DNA of 32,078 nucleotides, from NCBI GenBank assembly GCA_015207155.1, contig JADEXK010000066.1:1-32078 (forward strand), given 5' to 3'. Numbering within the stretch: position 1 is the first letter of the stretch; each line of letters begins with the position of its first letter. A program made the position numbers and the translations under genes. The stretch is from Nostocales cyanobacterium LEGE 11386 (GTDB taxonomy: Bacteria; Cyanobacteriota; Cyanobacteriia; Cyanobacteriales; Nostocaceae). The notes beneath the pieces are model-generated. The model saw only the letters and a program-made list of their open reading frames with translations, did no database searches and was not told where the DNA came from. This document shows positions 24,636 to 31,952 of the stretch, in pieces.

Positions 24636-26762
24636 CTACATAAGACGGCGTAACACTACAAGCGATCGCTCGATTACTGGTACAGTTTGATAACCTGTAA
24701 CAAACTTCCCTGGTGTCACAAAGCGGGGTTGATTGGTATCAATCACCATTTCCCATCCCCTTTCTTTGAGACCATTGGGTAGAACAAACTGAATCGGCTC
24801 GTGGTGAGCGTTAAAAAATAGCAGAAAACTCTCATCAATAATGCGTTCGCCATGCGGGCCTGGAGTGGTAATTCCCTCACCATTCAAGAAAATGCCCATC
24901 ACCTTGGCATAATTAACTAGCCACTGCTCATTAGTCATTTCACTACCATCGGCATTGAACCAACTGATATCACCAATGCCAAAACCGTAAATCAGTTTAC
25001 CTTCAAACCACTTGCGCCGCCGGAATACTGGATGCTGATGGCGGAAATATATCAGTTCGCGGGTAAAATCCAGTAAATCCGCATTTGCATTCTGCAAGTC
25101 CCAGTCACGCCAGGAAATTTCATTATCTTGGCAGTAGGCATTATTATTGCCTTTCTGACTACAGCCAATTTCATCTCCCCCCACCAGCATCGGTACACCC
25201 TGAGACAACATGAGAGTTGCTAAAAAGTTGCGTTGCTGGCGTGACCGCAAGCGCAACACTTCTGGGTCGTCAGTTTCTCCTTCCACACCACAATTCCAAG
25301 AGTTGTTATGGTTGTCCCCATCTTGGCTATTTTCTTGATTAGCCTCGTTGTGCTTTTCGTTGTAGCTGACCAAATCATGAAGCGTGAAGCCATCATGAGA
25401 AGTCACAAAATTAATACTTGCATTTGGACTACGCCCATTTGTTTGATACAGGTCAGGGCTACCAGTGAAACAGTAAGCAAATTGCCCCAGGCTACCGTCA
25501 TTACCCCGCCAAAAAGACCGCACTGTGTCTCTATATCTTCCATTCCACTCAGACCAACGCAATGGGAAGTTTCCTACTTGATAGCCGCCATCTCCCACAT
25601 CCCAAGGTTCAGCAATTAACTTGACATCGGCTAGCACCGGGTCTTGATGAATAATGTCGAAGAAAGCTGCTAGGCTATCTACCTCATACAGTTCCCGCGC
25701 CAACGCCGAAGCCAAATCAAAGCGGAAGCCATCAACGTGCATTTCTGTTACCCAATAGCGCAGGCTATCCATGATTAACTTCAATACTTGGGCATGGCGC
25801 ACATTCAAAGAGTTACCACAACCTGTAAAGTCCACATAATAGCGGGGGTTATCCTCCACTAGGCGGTAGTATACAGAATTGTCAATACCTCGCAGTGACA
25901 ACGTAGGCCCTAAATGATTGCCTTCACCAGTGTGGTTGTAGACTACATCTAAAATCACCTCAATCCCCGCAAAGTGCAAATTCTTGACCATCTGCTTAAA
26001 TTCGGTGACCTGCTGCCCTAATGTTCCACTCGCACTGTAGCCAGAGTAGGGCGCAAAATAGTTGATAGAATCGTAACCCCAGTAATTGCTTAGTCCTTTT
26101 TCTACTAAATATCCTGGACGCGAGAAAAACTGATGCACAGGCATTAATTCAACTGCTGTAATTCCTAATTGCTGGAAATGCTTAATTGATGCTGGATGTG
26201 CCAGTCCAGCATAAGTACCTCGCAATTCTTCGGGAATATCTGAATATAGCTTGGTAAAGCCTTTGACGTGAGTTTCATAAATAATAGTTTCGTGCCACGG
26301 TCTATACAGCAGTTTGTCATCTTCCCAATCAAAGGACTGGTCAACGACAACACTCTTCGGCATCGTTTGGGCATTATCTAAATTAGAAAAAGCTAGGTCT
26401 GGTTCAGGATCATCCCAAGAATAGCCAAAGATGGCTCGACTATGACTAATGTCGCCATCTATGGCCTTAGCATAGGGATCAATTAATAATTTATTGGGGT
26501 TGAAGCGATGACCCACCTCTGGTGCCCAGGGGCCATGCACTCGAAAACCATACCGTTGTCCTGGCGCTATACCTGGTACATAACCGTGCCAAACAAAATT
26601 GTTTTTTTCGCTTAGAGGTAAACGAATTTCATCATCGTTTTCATCAAATAAACAAACTTCTACCCCTGTGGCATTCTCTGAAAATAAAGCAAAGTTTGTT
26701 CCTTTGCCATCCCAACTAGCGCCTAAGGGATATACGTTACCTGGCCATAGTGCTACATACAT
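24636..26762 (-). CDS. glgX: Glycogen debranching enzyme GlgX/TreX (isoamylase type)
   Basis: The enzyme cleaves alpha-1,6 branches of glycogen and gives linear maltodextrins for TreY/TreZ. I chose the ATG at 26762 (MYVALWPGNVYPLGASWDGKGTNFALFSENA), giving 708 residues. A GTG five codons upstream (26777) is the alternative. It has an N-terminal CBM48, then a GH13 barrel with VYNHTGEGNHLGPTLSLRGIDN, the nucleophile Asp in DGFRFDLASAL, the acid Glu in LIAEPWDVGDGGYQVG and the NFVTSHDGFTLHDLVSYNEKHNEANQE region typical of GlgX/TreX. As the first gene of a treX-treZ-treY set it is better named treX by role. It is divergent from the SDR operon across about 840 bases. Confidence 0.95.
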   Translation of the reverse strand: MYVALWPGNVYPLGASWDGKGTNFALFSENATGVEVCLFDENDDEIRLPLSEKNNFVWHGYVPGIAPGQRYGFRVHGPWAPEVGHRFNPNKLLIDPYAKAIDGDISHSRAIFGYSWDDPEPDLAFSNLDNAQTMPKSVVVDQSFDWEDDKLLYRPWHETIIYETHVKGFTKLYSDIPEELRGTYAGLAHPASIKHFQQLGITAVELMPVHQFFSRPGYLVEKGLSNYWGYDSINYFAPYSGYSASGTLGQQVTEFKQMVKNLHFAGIEVILDVVYNHTGEGNHLGPTLSLRGIDNSVYYRLVEDNPRYYVDFTGCGNSLNVRHAQVLKLIMDSLRYWVTEMHVDGFRFDLASALARELYEVDSLAAFFDIIHQDPVLADVKLIAEPWDVGDGGYQVGNFPLRWSEWNGRYRDTVRSFWRGNDGSLGQFAYCFTGSPDLYQTNGRSPNASINFVTSHDGFTLHDLVSYNEKHNEANQENSQDGDNHNNSWNCGVEGETDDPEVLRLRSRQQRNFLATLMLSQGVPMLVGGDEIGCSQKGNNNAYCQDNEISWRDWDLQNANADLLDFTRELIYFRHQHPVFRRRKWFEGKLIYGFGIGDISWFNADGSEMTNEQWLVNYAKVMGIFLNGEGITTPGPHGERIIDESFLLFFNAHHEPIQFVLPNGLKERGWEMVIDTNQPRFVTPGKFVTGYQTVPVIERSLVVLRRLM

Positions 26763-27605
26763 AGGTAAAATTTCCACAGTTGATTTTTACTGCGAATAAC
26801 CAAGTTTGATTTGTTCTGAGTAGTTAGTTTAATTACTGTAGTTAAAGAATAAAGCAAATGATTTTAATTTAAAGTTAACTCGATAATGCTGCAAGTTATT
26901 CCATCAGTGGGATGAATAATTATTTATTCCACAAGATGCGATGAGTTAGGTTTATGTAAATTAGCAAAGTATGATAAATTACATTGTTTTAAATAAATGA
27001 ATAAGTTTTTATGGAAATCATAAATTTCCAGGAAAGTATTTAACATGCTTAATTATGGCTAGCAAGATGCCCACACCACAAAAGATTTATAAATTCTATC
27101 TATGCCAATTACAAGAGTTTTAGCTTATTTCTAATTTTTTTAAATTTTGGAATCGGCAATTTAAAATAAGGCTATACCTAGAGATAGATTTATAACTTTT
27201 GCCTTTATTAGCTATAAATGAGAATAATTGAGATTATTTTGTCAATTTAAACTGGCTTGCTGGAAATTAAATATATTCACACTTTAAAACTTTCTCAAAG
27301 TTAGATATAACTGAATTTAGTTGATTTTGCCAAAATTAATTTCCATAGCAAGTCCCTAATAATCGAAATCAAATAACCAGCATCTATCTGTAGATTGTAA
27401 TAAAAAGGCAAATAATATTTGTAATATTGGTACGAGCATTTTTAATATGAAAGTCATAAACAACTAGCTATCAATATCAAATGAAGTAACAGTTCCCAGG
27501 TTAAAAGCTAAAGACAATAAAACAGGAATTGCGTAAATAGAAAAATTTCCGCAAATCAAGTGGAAATTTGTCTTAAATCAAGCGATCGCATAAGGAGAAC
27601 AGAAC
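26763..27605. other. Long AT-rich intergenic region between divergent glgX and SDR operons
   Basis: About 840 bases lack any convincing ORF. Visible items are a CAAGATGCCCACACCACAAAAG repeat at 27063-27092 (near copy at 22504-22531), a small hairpin TGGAAAT/ATTTCCA at 27012-27030, and an inverted repeat near the SDR start. It should hold both promoters. Its size leaves room for a small RNA, but nothing in the sequence shows one. Confidence 0.4.
27543..27569. promoter_or_regulatory. Inverted repeat AAATTTCC-N11-GGAAATTT before the SDR operon
   Basis: Perfect 8-base arms at 27543-27550 and 27562-27569 lie 37 bases upstream of the SDR start codon, between the presumed promoter and the AAGGAG ribosome site. 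The layout could be an operator for a dimeric repressor or a leader hairpin. No regulator gene lies next to it. The role is inferred. Confidence 0.35.
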
Positions 27606-28574
27606 ATGCCACGACCAATTAAAAATTCAGTCATCGTGATTACAGGTGCATCAAGCGGCATTGGACGTGCCACAGCCCTGGAGTTTGCTAAACAGCGTGC
27701 CACATTGTTGCTAGCAGCACGGCGGGAGACAGCTTTGCAAGAAGTTGCCCAAGAATGCCAACACTTGGGCGGAACTGCTGTAGCTATGCCTACCGATGTC
27801 ACAAATGAGTCAGCAGTTCAAGCTTTAGCACAGCGCGCGATCTCCTCTTTTGGCAGACTTGATGTCTGGGTGAATAATGCCGCCGTCAGCTTATTTGCGC
27901 GATTTGAAGAAGCACCCCCGGAAGCTTTTCGACAGGTAATCGAGACAAATCTATTTGGTTATATTTACGGTGCGCGTGCTGCCCTACCTTACTTCCGGGA
28001 ACAAGGTAGCGGTAACTTAATCAATGTTTCTTCGGTTGTTGGAGTTACTGGTCAGCCATATACCAGTCCTTATACTATCAGTAAGTATGCGATTCGCGGA
28101 CTCTCCGACTCTTTGCGGATGGAATTGGCTTTAGATAATGCACGTGACATTCATGTCTGCACAGTATTACCAGGTTCCATAGATACACCAATTTTTCAAC
28201 ACGCAGCTAATTACACTGGCCGCCAAACCAAGGCAATGTCCCCTGTATATCCTGCCAAACAGGTAGCTGAAGGTATTGTGGGGTTAGTCGAAAGGCCACA
28301 ACGAGAAATCATCGTCGGCCAAGCGGTTTATTTACAGATTTTGCAGAAAACCTTGGCACCTGATTTATTTGAACCGATGATGGCCAAGCAAGTTGACCAA
28401 GATCACTTCCAGGATCACAAGCCAGCCCCTCATACTGACGGCAATGTATTTGAGCCGATGCAGGACTATACAGGTATCAGTGGCAATTGGCTGGGTACTG
28501 GCGGCATCACAACGCAAGATGTCTGGGATATGGCTAGGGAGACAGCACAAAAAATTGGTTTACCTCTTTCTTGA
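27606..28574 (+). CDS. Short-chain dehydrogenase/reductase with extended C-terminus
   Basis: This NAD(P)-dependent oxidoreductase of 322 residues has the nucleotide-binding TGASSGIG (13-20), VNNAAVS, catalytic Ser143, Tyr156 and Lys160 (YTISK), and the PGSIDTPIF region. AAR after the second strand hints at NADP(H). The last 70 residues (about 250-322) form an extra segment beyond the usual 250-residue SDR, seen in a subgroup of larger SDRs (PRK07109-like). An AAGGAG ribosome site lies 8 bases before the ATG, right after a HIP1 site. It is the first gene of a three-gene operon with an alpha/beta hydrolase and an unknown protein. The substrate is unknown. A GTGCTGA-type repeat fragment follows the stop codon. 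Confidence 0.93.
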   Translation: MPRPIKNSVIVITGASSGIGRATALEFAKQRATLLLAARRETALQEVAQECQHLGGTAVAMPTDVTNESAVQALAQRAISSFGRLDVWVNNAAVSLFARFEEAPPEAFRQVIETNLFGYIYGARAALPYFREQGSGNLINVSSVVGVTGQPYTSPYTISKYAIRGLSDSLRMELALDNARDIHVCTVLPGSIDTPIFQHAANYTGRQTKAMSPVYPAKQVAEGIVGLVERPQREIIVGQAVYLQILQKTLAPDLFEPMMAKQVDQDHFQDHKPAPHTDGNVFEPMQDYTGISGNWLGTGGITTQDVWDMARETAQKIGLPLS

Positions 28575-28623
28575 AAGAGTGCTGAGTCAGGAAAAATAGT
28601 TTATTAGTCTACGTAAGGGGAGA

Positions 28624-29412
28624 TTGCAGAGTCAATATACCATCGTTGATGGTTTATCGATGCACTCACGGGTTTCAACTACACCAGCAGATGCTCCTGT
28701 AGTGGTGCTGGTGCATGGAATAGTGGTTTCTAGTAGTTACATGCTGCCAACTGCTGAGTTGCTAGCACCTGATTACCGCGTATATGCACCAGACTTGCCT
28801 GGTTACGGTAGAAGCGACAAGCCAAAACACACGCTGGAATTGCCAGAATTGACAGATAGTTTGTGTAAATGGATGGATGCAGTGGGAATTCAACGGGCAA
28901 CAATGCTAGGAAATTCCTTTGGTTGTCAGATTATAGTTGAATTTGCCTTACGACATAGCGATCGCATTGAACGAGCAGTGTTGCAAGGCCCCACTATTGA
29001 CCGACACGCCCGCACTTTACCTCAGCAGTTTTGGCGTTTATTACGCAATGCTCCCCTAGAAGAACCATCCCAGGCTCCCCTTCAGGCTTACGATTACTGG
29101 CAGGCTGGTTGGTCACGCAGTATGCGTACTCTGCAAATAGCACTCTCAGACCGGATTGAAGAGAAACTTCCGTATATGCACGTACCCACATTGGTTGTAC
29201 GTGGTAAAGAAGACCCGGTTGTACCGCAGCAGTGGGCAGAGGAAGTTGTCAATCTTTTGCCAGATGCTCGATTGGCTGTGATTCCCGGTGGTGGACATAC
29301 CCTCAATTACAGTAGACCTCTGGAATTAGCCCGTGTAACTCACGCCTTTATTGAAGCTACAGAATCACATTTCATTGAAAAGGAGAAATTCAATGCAAAC
29401 TCCCATGTATAA
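28624..29412 (+). CDS. Alpha/beta-fold hydrolase, second gene of the SDR operon
   Basis: The 262-residue protein has a complete predicted triad: Ser98 in GNSFG (GxSxG elbow), Asp197 in GKEDPVV, His225 in GGGHTLNYS. The oxyanion region is LVHGIVVSSSY (29-39). The start is uncertain: TTG at 28624 keeps the first beta strand (YTIVDGLSMHSRV), but the strong AAGGGGAG signal ends only one base before it. The next in-frame ATG is at 28660 and would cut that strand. A stop at 28597 rules out a longer form. It overlaps the next gene by 20 bases, so the two are probably translationally coupled. No cap domain clue identifies the substrate. The family includes esterases, C-C bond hydrolases and dehalogenase-like enzymes. 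Confidence 0.9.
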   Translation: MQSQYTIVDGLSMHSRVSTTPADAPVVVLVHGIVVSSSYMLPTAELLAPDYRVYAPDLPGYGRSDKPKHTLELPELTDSLCKWMDAVGIQRATMLGNSFGCQIIVEFALRHSDRIERAVLQGPTIDRHARTLPQQFWRLLRNAPLEEPSQAPLQAYDYWQAGWSRSMRTLQIALSDRIEEKLPYMHVPTLVVRGKEDPVVPQQWAEEVVNLLPDARLAVIPGGGHTLNYSRPLELARVTHAFIEATESHFIEKEKFNANSHV

Positions 29413-30829
29413 CCGGATGTTAGCTTCTTTAATGGCACAATTTCGGGTAGCTCCGCCCTATGTTGCCGGATTTGACTCTGGGACAGCAATGTTACGTGCT
29501 ACTGCTGCTTACCTGCGCAAAGAAGATTTTCCCGGAATGGGTACAATGCCAACAGCTATAGAGCCAATTGCCACTGTTCTGAACCAGTTATCCCAACAAG
29601 CTAAAGAGTTAATTTATACAGTTAGTAGTGCGGGGGAATCAATTCCGCCAGCAAGATTGGGAGATGTCAGTTCCGAGGTAGTCTCCGAGTGGATGGTCAG
29701 TGAATATCCCCAAAATGAGTATCAGGCGATCGCAATTGGTTCTGCCAGTGGGGCGCTTGTCCATCTGTGCGCGGCGCTGGGTATGCCTTGGCTACCACAA
29801 ACCTTTTTGATTCCTGTACTGTATCCCGAACTGCATCCCGATGAACCCAAAAAGGCGATGGAGTGGGGTAGAGAAACAGCTAGACCTCTCCTAAATGCTA
29901 ACCCTGAACTGCAACTACATCACATGTATGACCCCAGTCAAGACCGCTTGACTTTGCGGGGGATGACCTATTTTCGGGTGAAGTACCTGCGTCTGAGTTC
30001 TGCTTATAAACGCTTCTTAGAAAAAAACCTAACTAGAGGCGGGACGATTTTCTTAGTTGAATGTCAACGGACTTGGCCGACAACCCGCATCGACGATCGC
30101 CATATTTTTCAGTTTGGGGCGTTAGGTGGTGCAACCACAGAAGAGTACTTCGATAACAGCGATCGCGTGACACAATATTTAGAACGCTACCAGTCACATC
30201 GACGACAGTGGGATGCACCGATACCAGATGGAGAAACACCTGAGGCAGAATGGGGCTTTGAAGCTACCTTACGGCAAGATGTGGAAAACTTTGCCCGCGA
30301 TCGCGGTTATCATATCCGGCGCATCATCTTTCAAGAACCAGACCACCTCAGTCCTTTTGTCGCCGAATTTTATCGCTGGTGGTACAAACAACGCGGGATA
30401 ATTGCTAACCGATTACTCGTAGAGTCATTTATTTTACTAGAACCTATGTGGGCTTTACGTACTGGCTCAGTACCATTCTGGATGAAGTTTAACATGGAGC
30501 CTTCTTTAAATTGGATTAAAGATTATCTCGGCAAAGCTGACCCATACGATGAAATTTTCATGATCCTTTTTTCTCATGGGGTTGAGTCAGTTGGTTTGCC
30601 GACCATCGAACAGTGGCGAGAGGTCTTCAAATACGCACGCCAGCGCGGTGAATTCATCGGTATGGTAGAAGCAGATTTTCCCAGAAACTTCGTGACATTA
30701 ATTCGCTACTACACCGACCTCAAACGGATGATTTCAGCACGTTACCCAGTTCCAGGCACATTGAGTTTAAAACAGTTAGACAAGTTTATTGAGCAAACAG
30801 GCGATCGCTTTCCAGTGCAATGGCAATAA
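29393..30829 (+). CDS. Unrecognised 478-residue protein, third gene of the SDR-hydrolase operon
   Basis: I do not recognise a family. The ATG at 29393 has AGGAG seven bases upstream and overlaps the hydrolase by 20 bases. An open extension back to a TTG at 29351 is less likely. The protein looks soluble and mixed alpha/beta. Features: a hydrophobic strand-turn IAIGSASGALVHLCAALGM, MPWLPQTFLIPVLYP, a GGTIFLVECQRTWPTTR strand followed by FGALGGAT, an aromatic segment FVAEFYRWWYKQRG, and LLVESFILLEPMW. GSASG resembles but does not match a GxSxG elbow, because the middle residue is Ala. Clear codon bias, HIP1 sites and tight coupling support a real gene. The context with SDR and hydrolase suggests an enzyme, or a binding protein for a small organic or acyl substrate (inference). 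Confidence 0.85.
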   Translation: MQTPMYNRMLASLMAQFRVAPPYVAGFDSGTAMLRATAAYLRKEDFPGMGTMPTAIEPIATVLNQLSQQAKELIYTVSSAGESIPPARLGDVSSEVVSEWMVSEYPQNEYQAIAIGSASGALVHLCAALGMPWLPQTFLIPVLYPELHPDEPKKAMEWGRETARPLLNANPELQLHHMYDPSQDRLTLRGMTYFRVKYLRLSSAYKRFLEKNLTRGGTIFLVECQRTWPTTRIDDRHIFQFGALGGATTEEYFDNSDRVTQYLERYQSHRRQWDAPIPDGETPEAEWGFEATLRQDVENFARDRGYHIRRIIFQEPDHLSPFVAEFYRWWYKQRGIIANRLLVESFILLEPMWALRTGSVPFWMKFNMEPSLNWIKDYLGKADPYDEIFMILFSHGVESVGLPTIEQWREVFKYARQRGEFIGMVEADFPRNFVTLIRYYTDLKRMISARYPVPGTLSLKQLDKFIEQTGDRFPVQWQ

Positions 30830-30898
30830 AAAAGGGAGGAGTGGAGAGTTATAGCACTACGCATAAACATGAGAACAGTGTTGACACTTAAACTCAGC

Positions 30899-30946
30899 AC
30901 TCAGCACGGGCTAAACGCCCCGCTACCGCTAACAGCACTCAGCACT
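30899..30946. repeat. Dispersed 48-base repeat, copy 2
   Basis: This is the perfect inverted copy of 16927-16974, with the GCTAAACGCCCCGCTACCGC core bounded by CTCAGCA heptamers. Its right end overlaps the 3' end of the pterin dehydratase gene (30939-30946) and provides that gene's TGA stop (30939-30941). Confidence 0.93.
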
Positions 30947-31283
30947 TTTCTTTGATTGCATCTGTTTTGGCTGCCATAATGAAATCATTGCGATGCAGTC
31001 CATGAATCGCATGTGTCCACCAGGTGACTGTTACTTTACCCCATTCAGTCAGTAAAGCGGGGTGATGTCCTTGCTGTTCAGCTTCTTCCCCCACTCGTTG
31101 AGTGAAGGCGAGTGCTGTCTGAAAATCGGGAAATTTGTAAACGCGCTGTAAGCGTGCCTCACCATTCTCTTTAATTATCTGCCAATCGGGTATCTGAGGC
31201 TGAAGTTCAGCAATTTCTGCCTCACTCACTGGTGGAGAATTGCCACTACAGGGAACACAAGTTTGTGGTAGTAACGCTTCCAT
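30939..31283 (-). CDS. phhB: Pterin-4a-carbinolamine dehydratase (4a-hydroxytetrahydrobiopterin dehydratase)
   Basis: This 114-residue dehydratase of the PCD/DCoH family removes water from 4a-hydroxytetrahydropterin. It has the signature GHHPALLTEWGKVTVTWWTHAIHGLHRNDFIMAAKTD, with the usual His-His-Pro and Thr-His active-site groups. The N-terminus carries CVPCSG, a cysteine-rich start common in cyanobacterial forms. In cyanobacteria PCD-like proteins also occur away from phenylalanine hydroxylase, so the physiological substrate is uncertain and the phhB symbol is by family. The last codon and stop come from a GTGCTGA repeat. It is the last of three leftward genes (Coq4-like remnant, unknown, PCD). 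Confidence 0.93.
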   Translation of the reverse strand: MEALLPQTCVPCSGNSPPVSEAEIAELQPQIPDWQIIKENGEARLQRVYKFPDFQTALAFTQRVGEEAEQQGHHPALLTEWGKVTVTWWTHAIHGLHRNDFIMAAKTDAIKEKC

Positions 31284-31337
31284 TGTTCTTACTCCTTCAC
31301 GAGTAAAAATTTCTATTAACTAGACCTTAATTTCAGT

Positions 31338-31574
31338 TTAAACCCAAAATTCAGGTTGAATTAAATCGATAGCGATCGCTAAAAGACTGGCAAAGTCTAA
31401 CCGATAAAATAGTCTCCAAAAACGAACTTGCTCTCGAATTTGATGAGTGCCACAAGAAAAAATCGCTCGCCTAGCCTGTATTAATAGAGGTAACCAGGGA
31501 TAGGTATGGCGGATGAGGCGAAACCAGATATGGGAAGGTTGATAAAGTATGGTTCGTTGCTTAATTATCGCCAT
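31338..31574 (-). CDS. Small basic protein of unknown function
   Basis: The 78-residue product is rich in Arg, Ile, Leu and aromatic residues (WFRLIRHTYPWLPLLIQARRAIF, VRFWRLFYRLDFASLLAIAIDLI). It has no clear motif, signal peptide or metal site. It lies 54 bases upstream of the pterin dehydratase and 69 bases downstream of the Coq4-like remnant, all on the minus strand, so it may be part of one operon. The ATG at 31574 is not preceded by a strong ribosome site. I do not recognise a family, and a chance ORF cannot be excluded. Confidence 0.5.
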   Translation of the reverse strand: MAIIKQRTILYQPSHIWFRLIRHTYPWLPLLIQARRAIFSCGTHQIREQVRFWRLFYRLDFASLLAIAIDLIQPEFWV

Positions 31575-31643
31575 AGAGCTAAACTCCCAATTCTTTCAGG
31601 TGCTGTAAGAGGGATGACATACGGCCAAAGTCGAATTAAACGA

Positions 31644-31952
31644 TTAAATATTCAATTCAGCCTGCCATAGCGATAAAGGTTTTTCCCAGGCTTCTTCCCA
31701 CTTTTGAGCAAATAACGGCTTTGCCTTTAACCCCATCATCCAGCCTTGCTCAATCGTTTTGAGCAATTGAGGTAACTCCTCTGGAGTCAGCAGGGTTGTA
31801 CTCATTAAGGAATTGGCAATTAACATACTGGCAAGAGGTAGGCGAAACTGTGCTAAATAAAATGCTTGCAGTCCAATTTCCTCAATACTGCTGGTACTAA
31901 ACCCTGTAATCAGATGCCAGATATCATGGGTTTGCTGCCAACGATACTCAAT
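31644..31952 (-). pseudogene. Coq4-like protein, 5' part removed by IS insertion
   Basis: The reading frame keeps the Coq4 family core: HDIWHLITGFSTSSIEEIGLQAFYLAQFRLP contains HDxxHx11E, the predicted metal-binding motif of Coq4, followed by GLQAF-LAQ. Coq4 acts in ubiquinone synthesis in mitochondria. The role of its cyanobacterial relatives, which make plastoquinone, is not known to me. Native sequence starts at 31952, immediately next to the IS end (31953). The open frame continues to an ATG at 32009, but those 19 residues are out-of-frame IS DNA. About half of a normal Coq4 (around 220 residues) is missing and may lie beyond the IS. The remnant keeps the metal motif, so a short protein might still be made. 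Confidence 0.75.

Noticed and set aside
25308..25619. 103-residue hydrophobic open frame opposite glgX
   Set aside because: The hydrophobic look comes from the complement of the debranching enzyme codons; no independent evidence.
29351..29392. Longer N-terminus of the unknown third operon protein from TTG at 29351
   Set aside because: ATG at 29393 has a well-placed AGGAG, while the extension overlaps conserved hydrolase codons and has no start signal.
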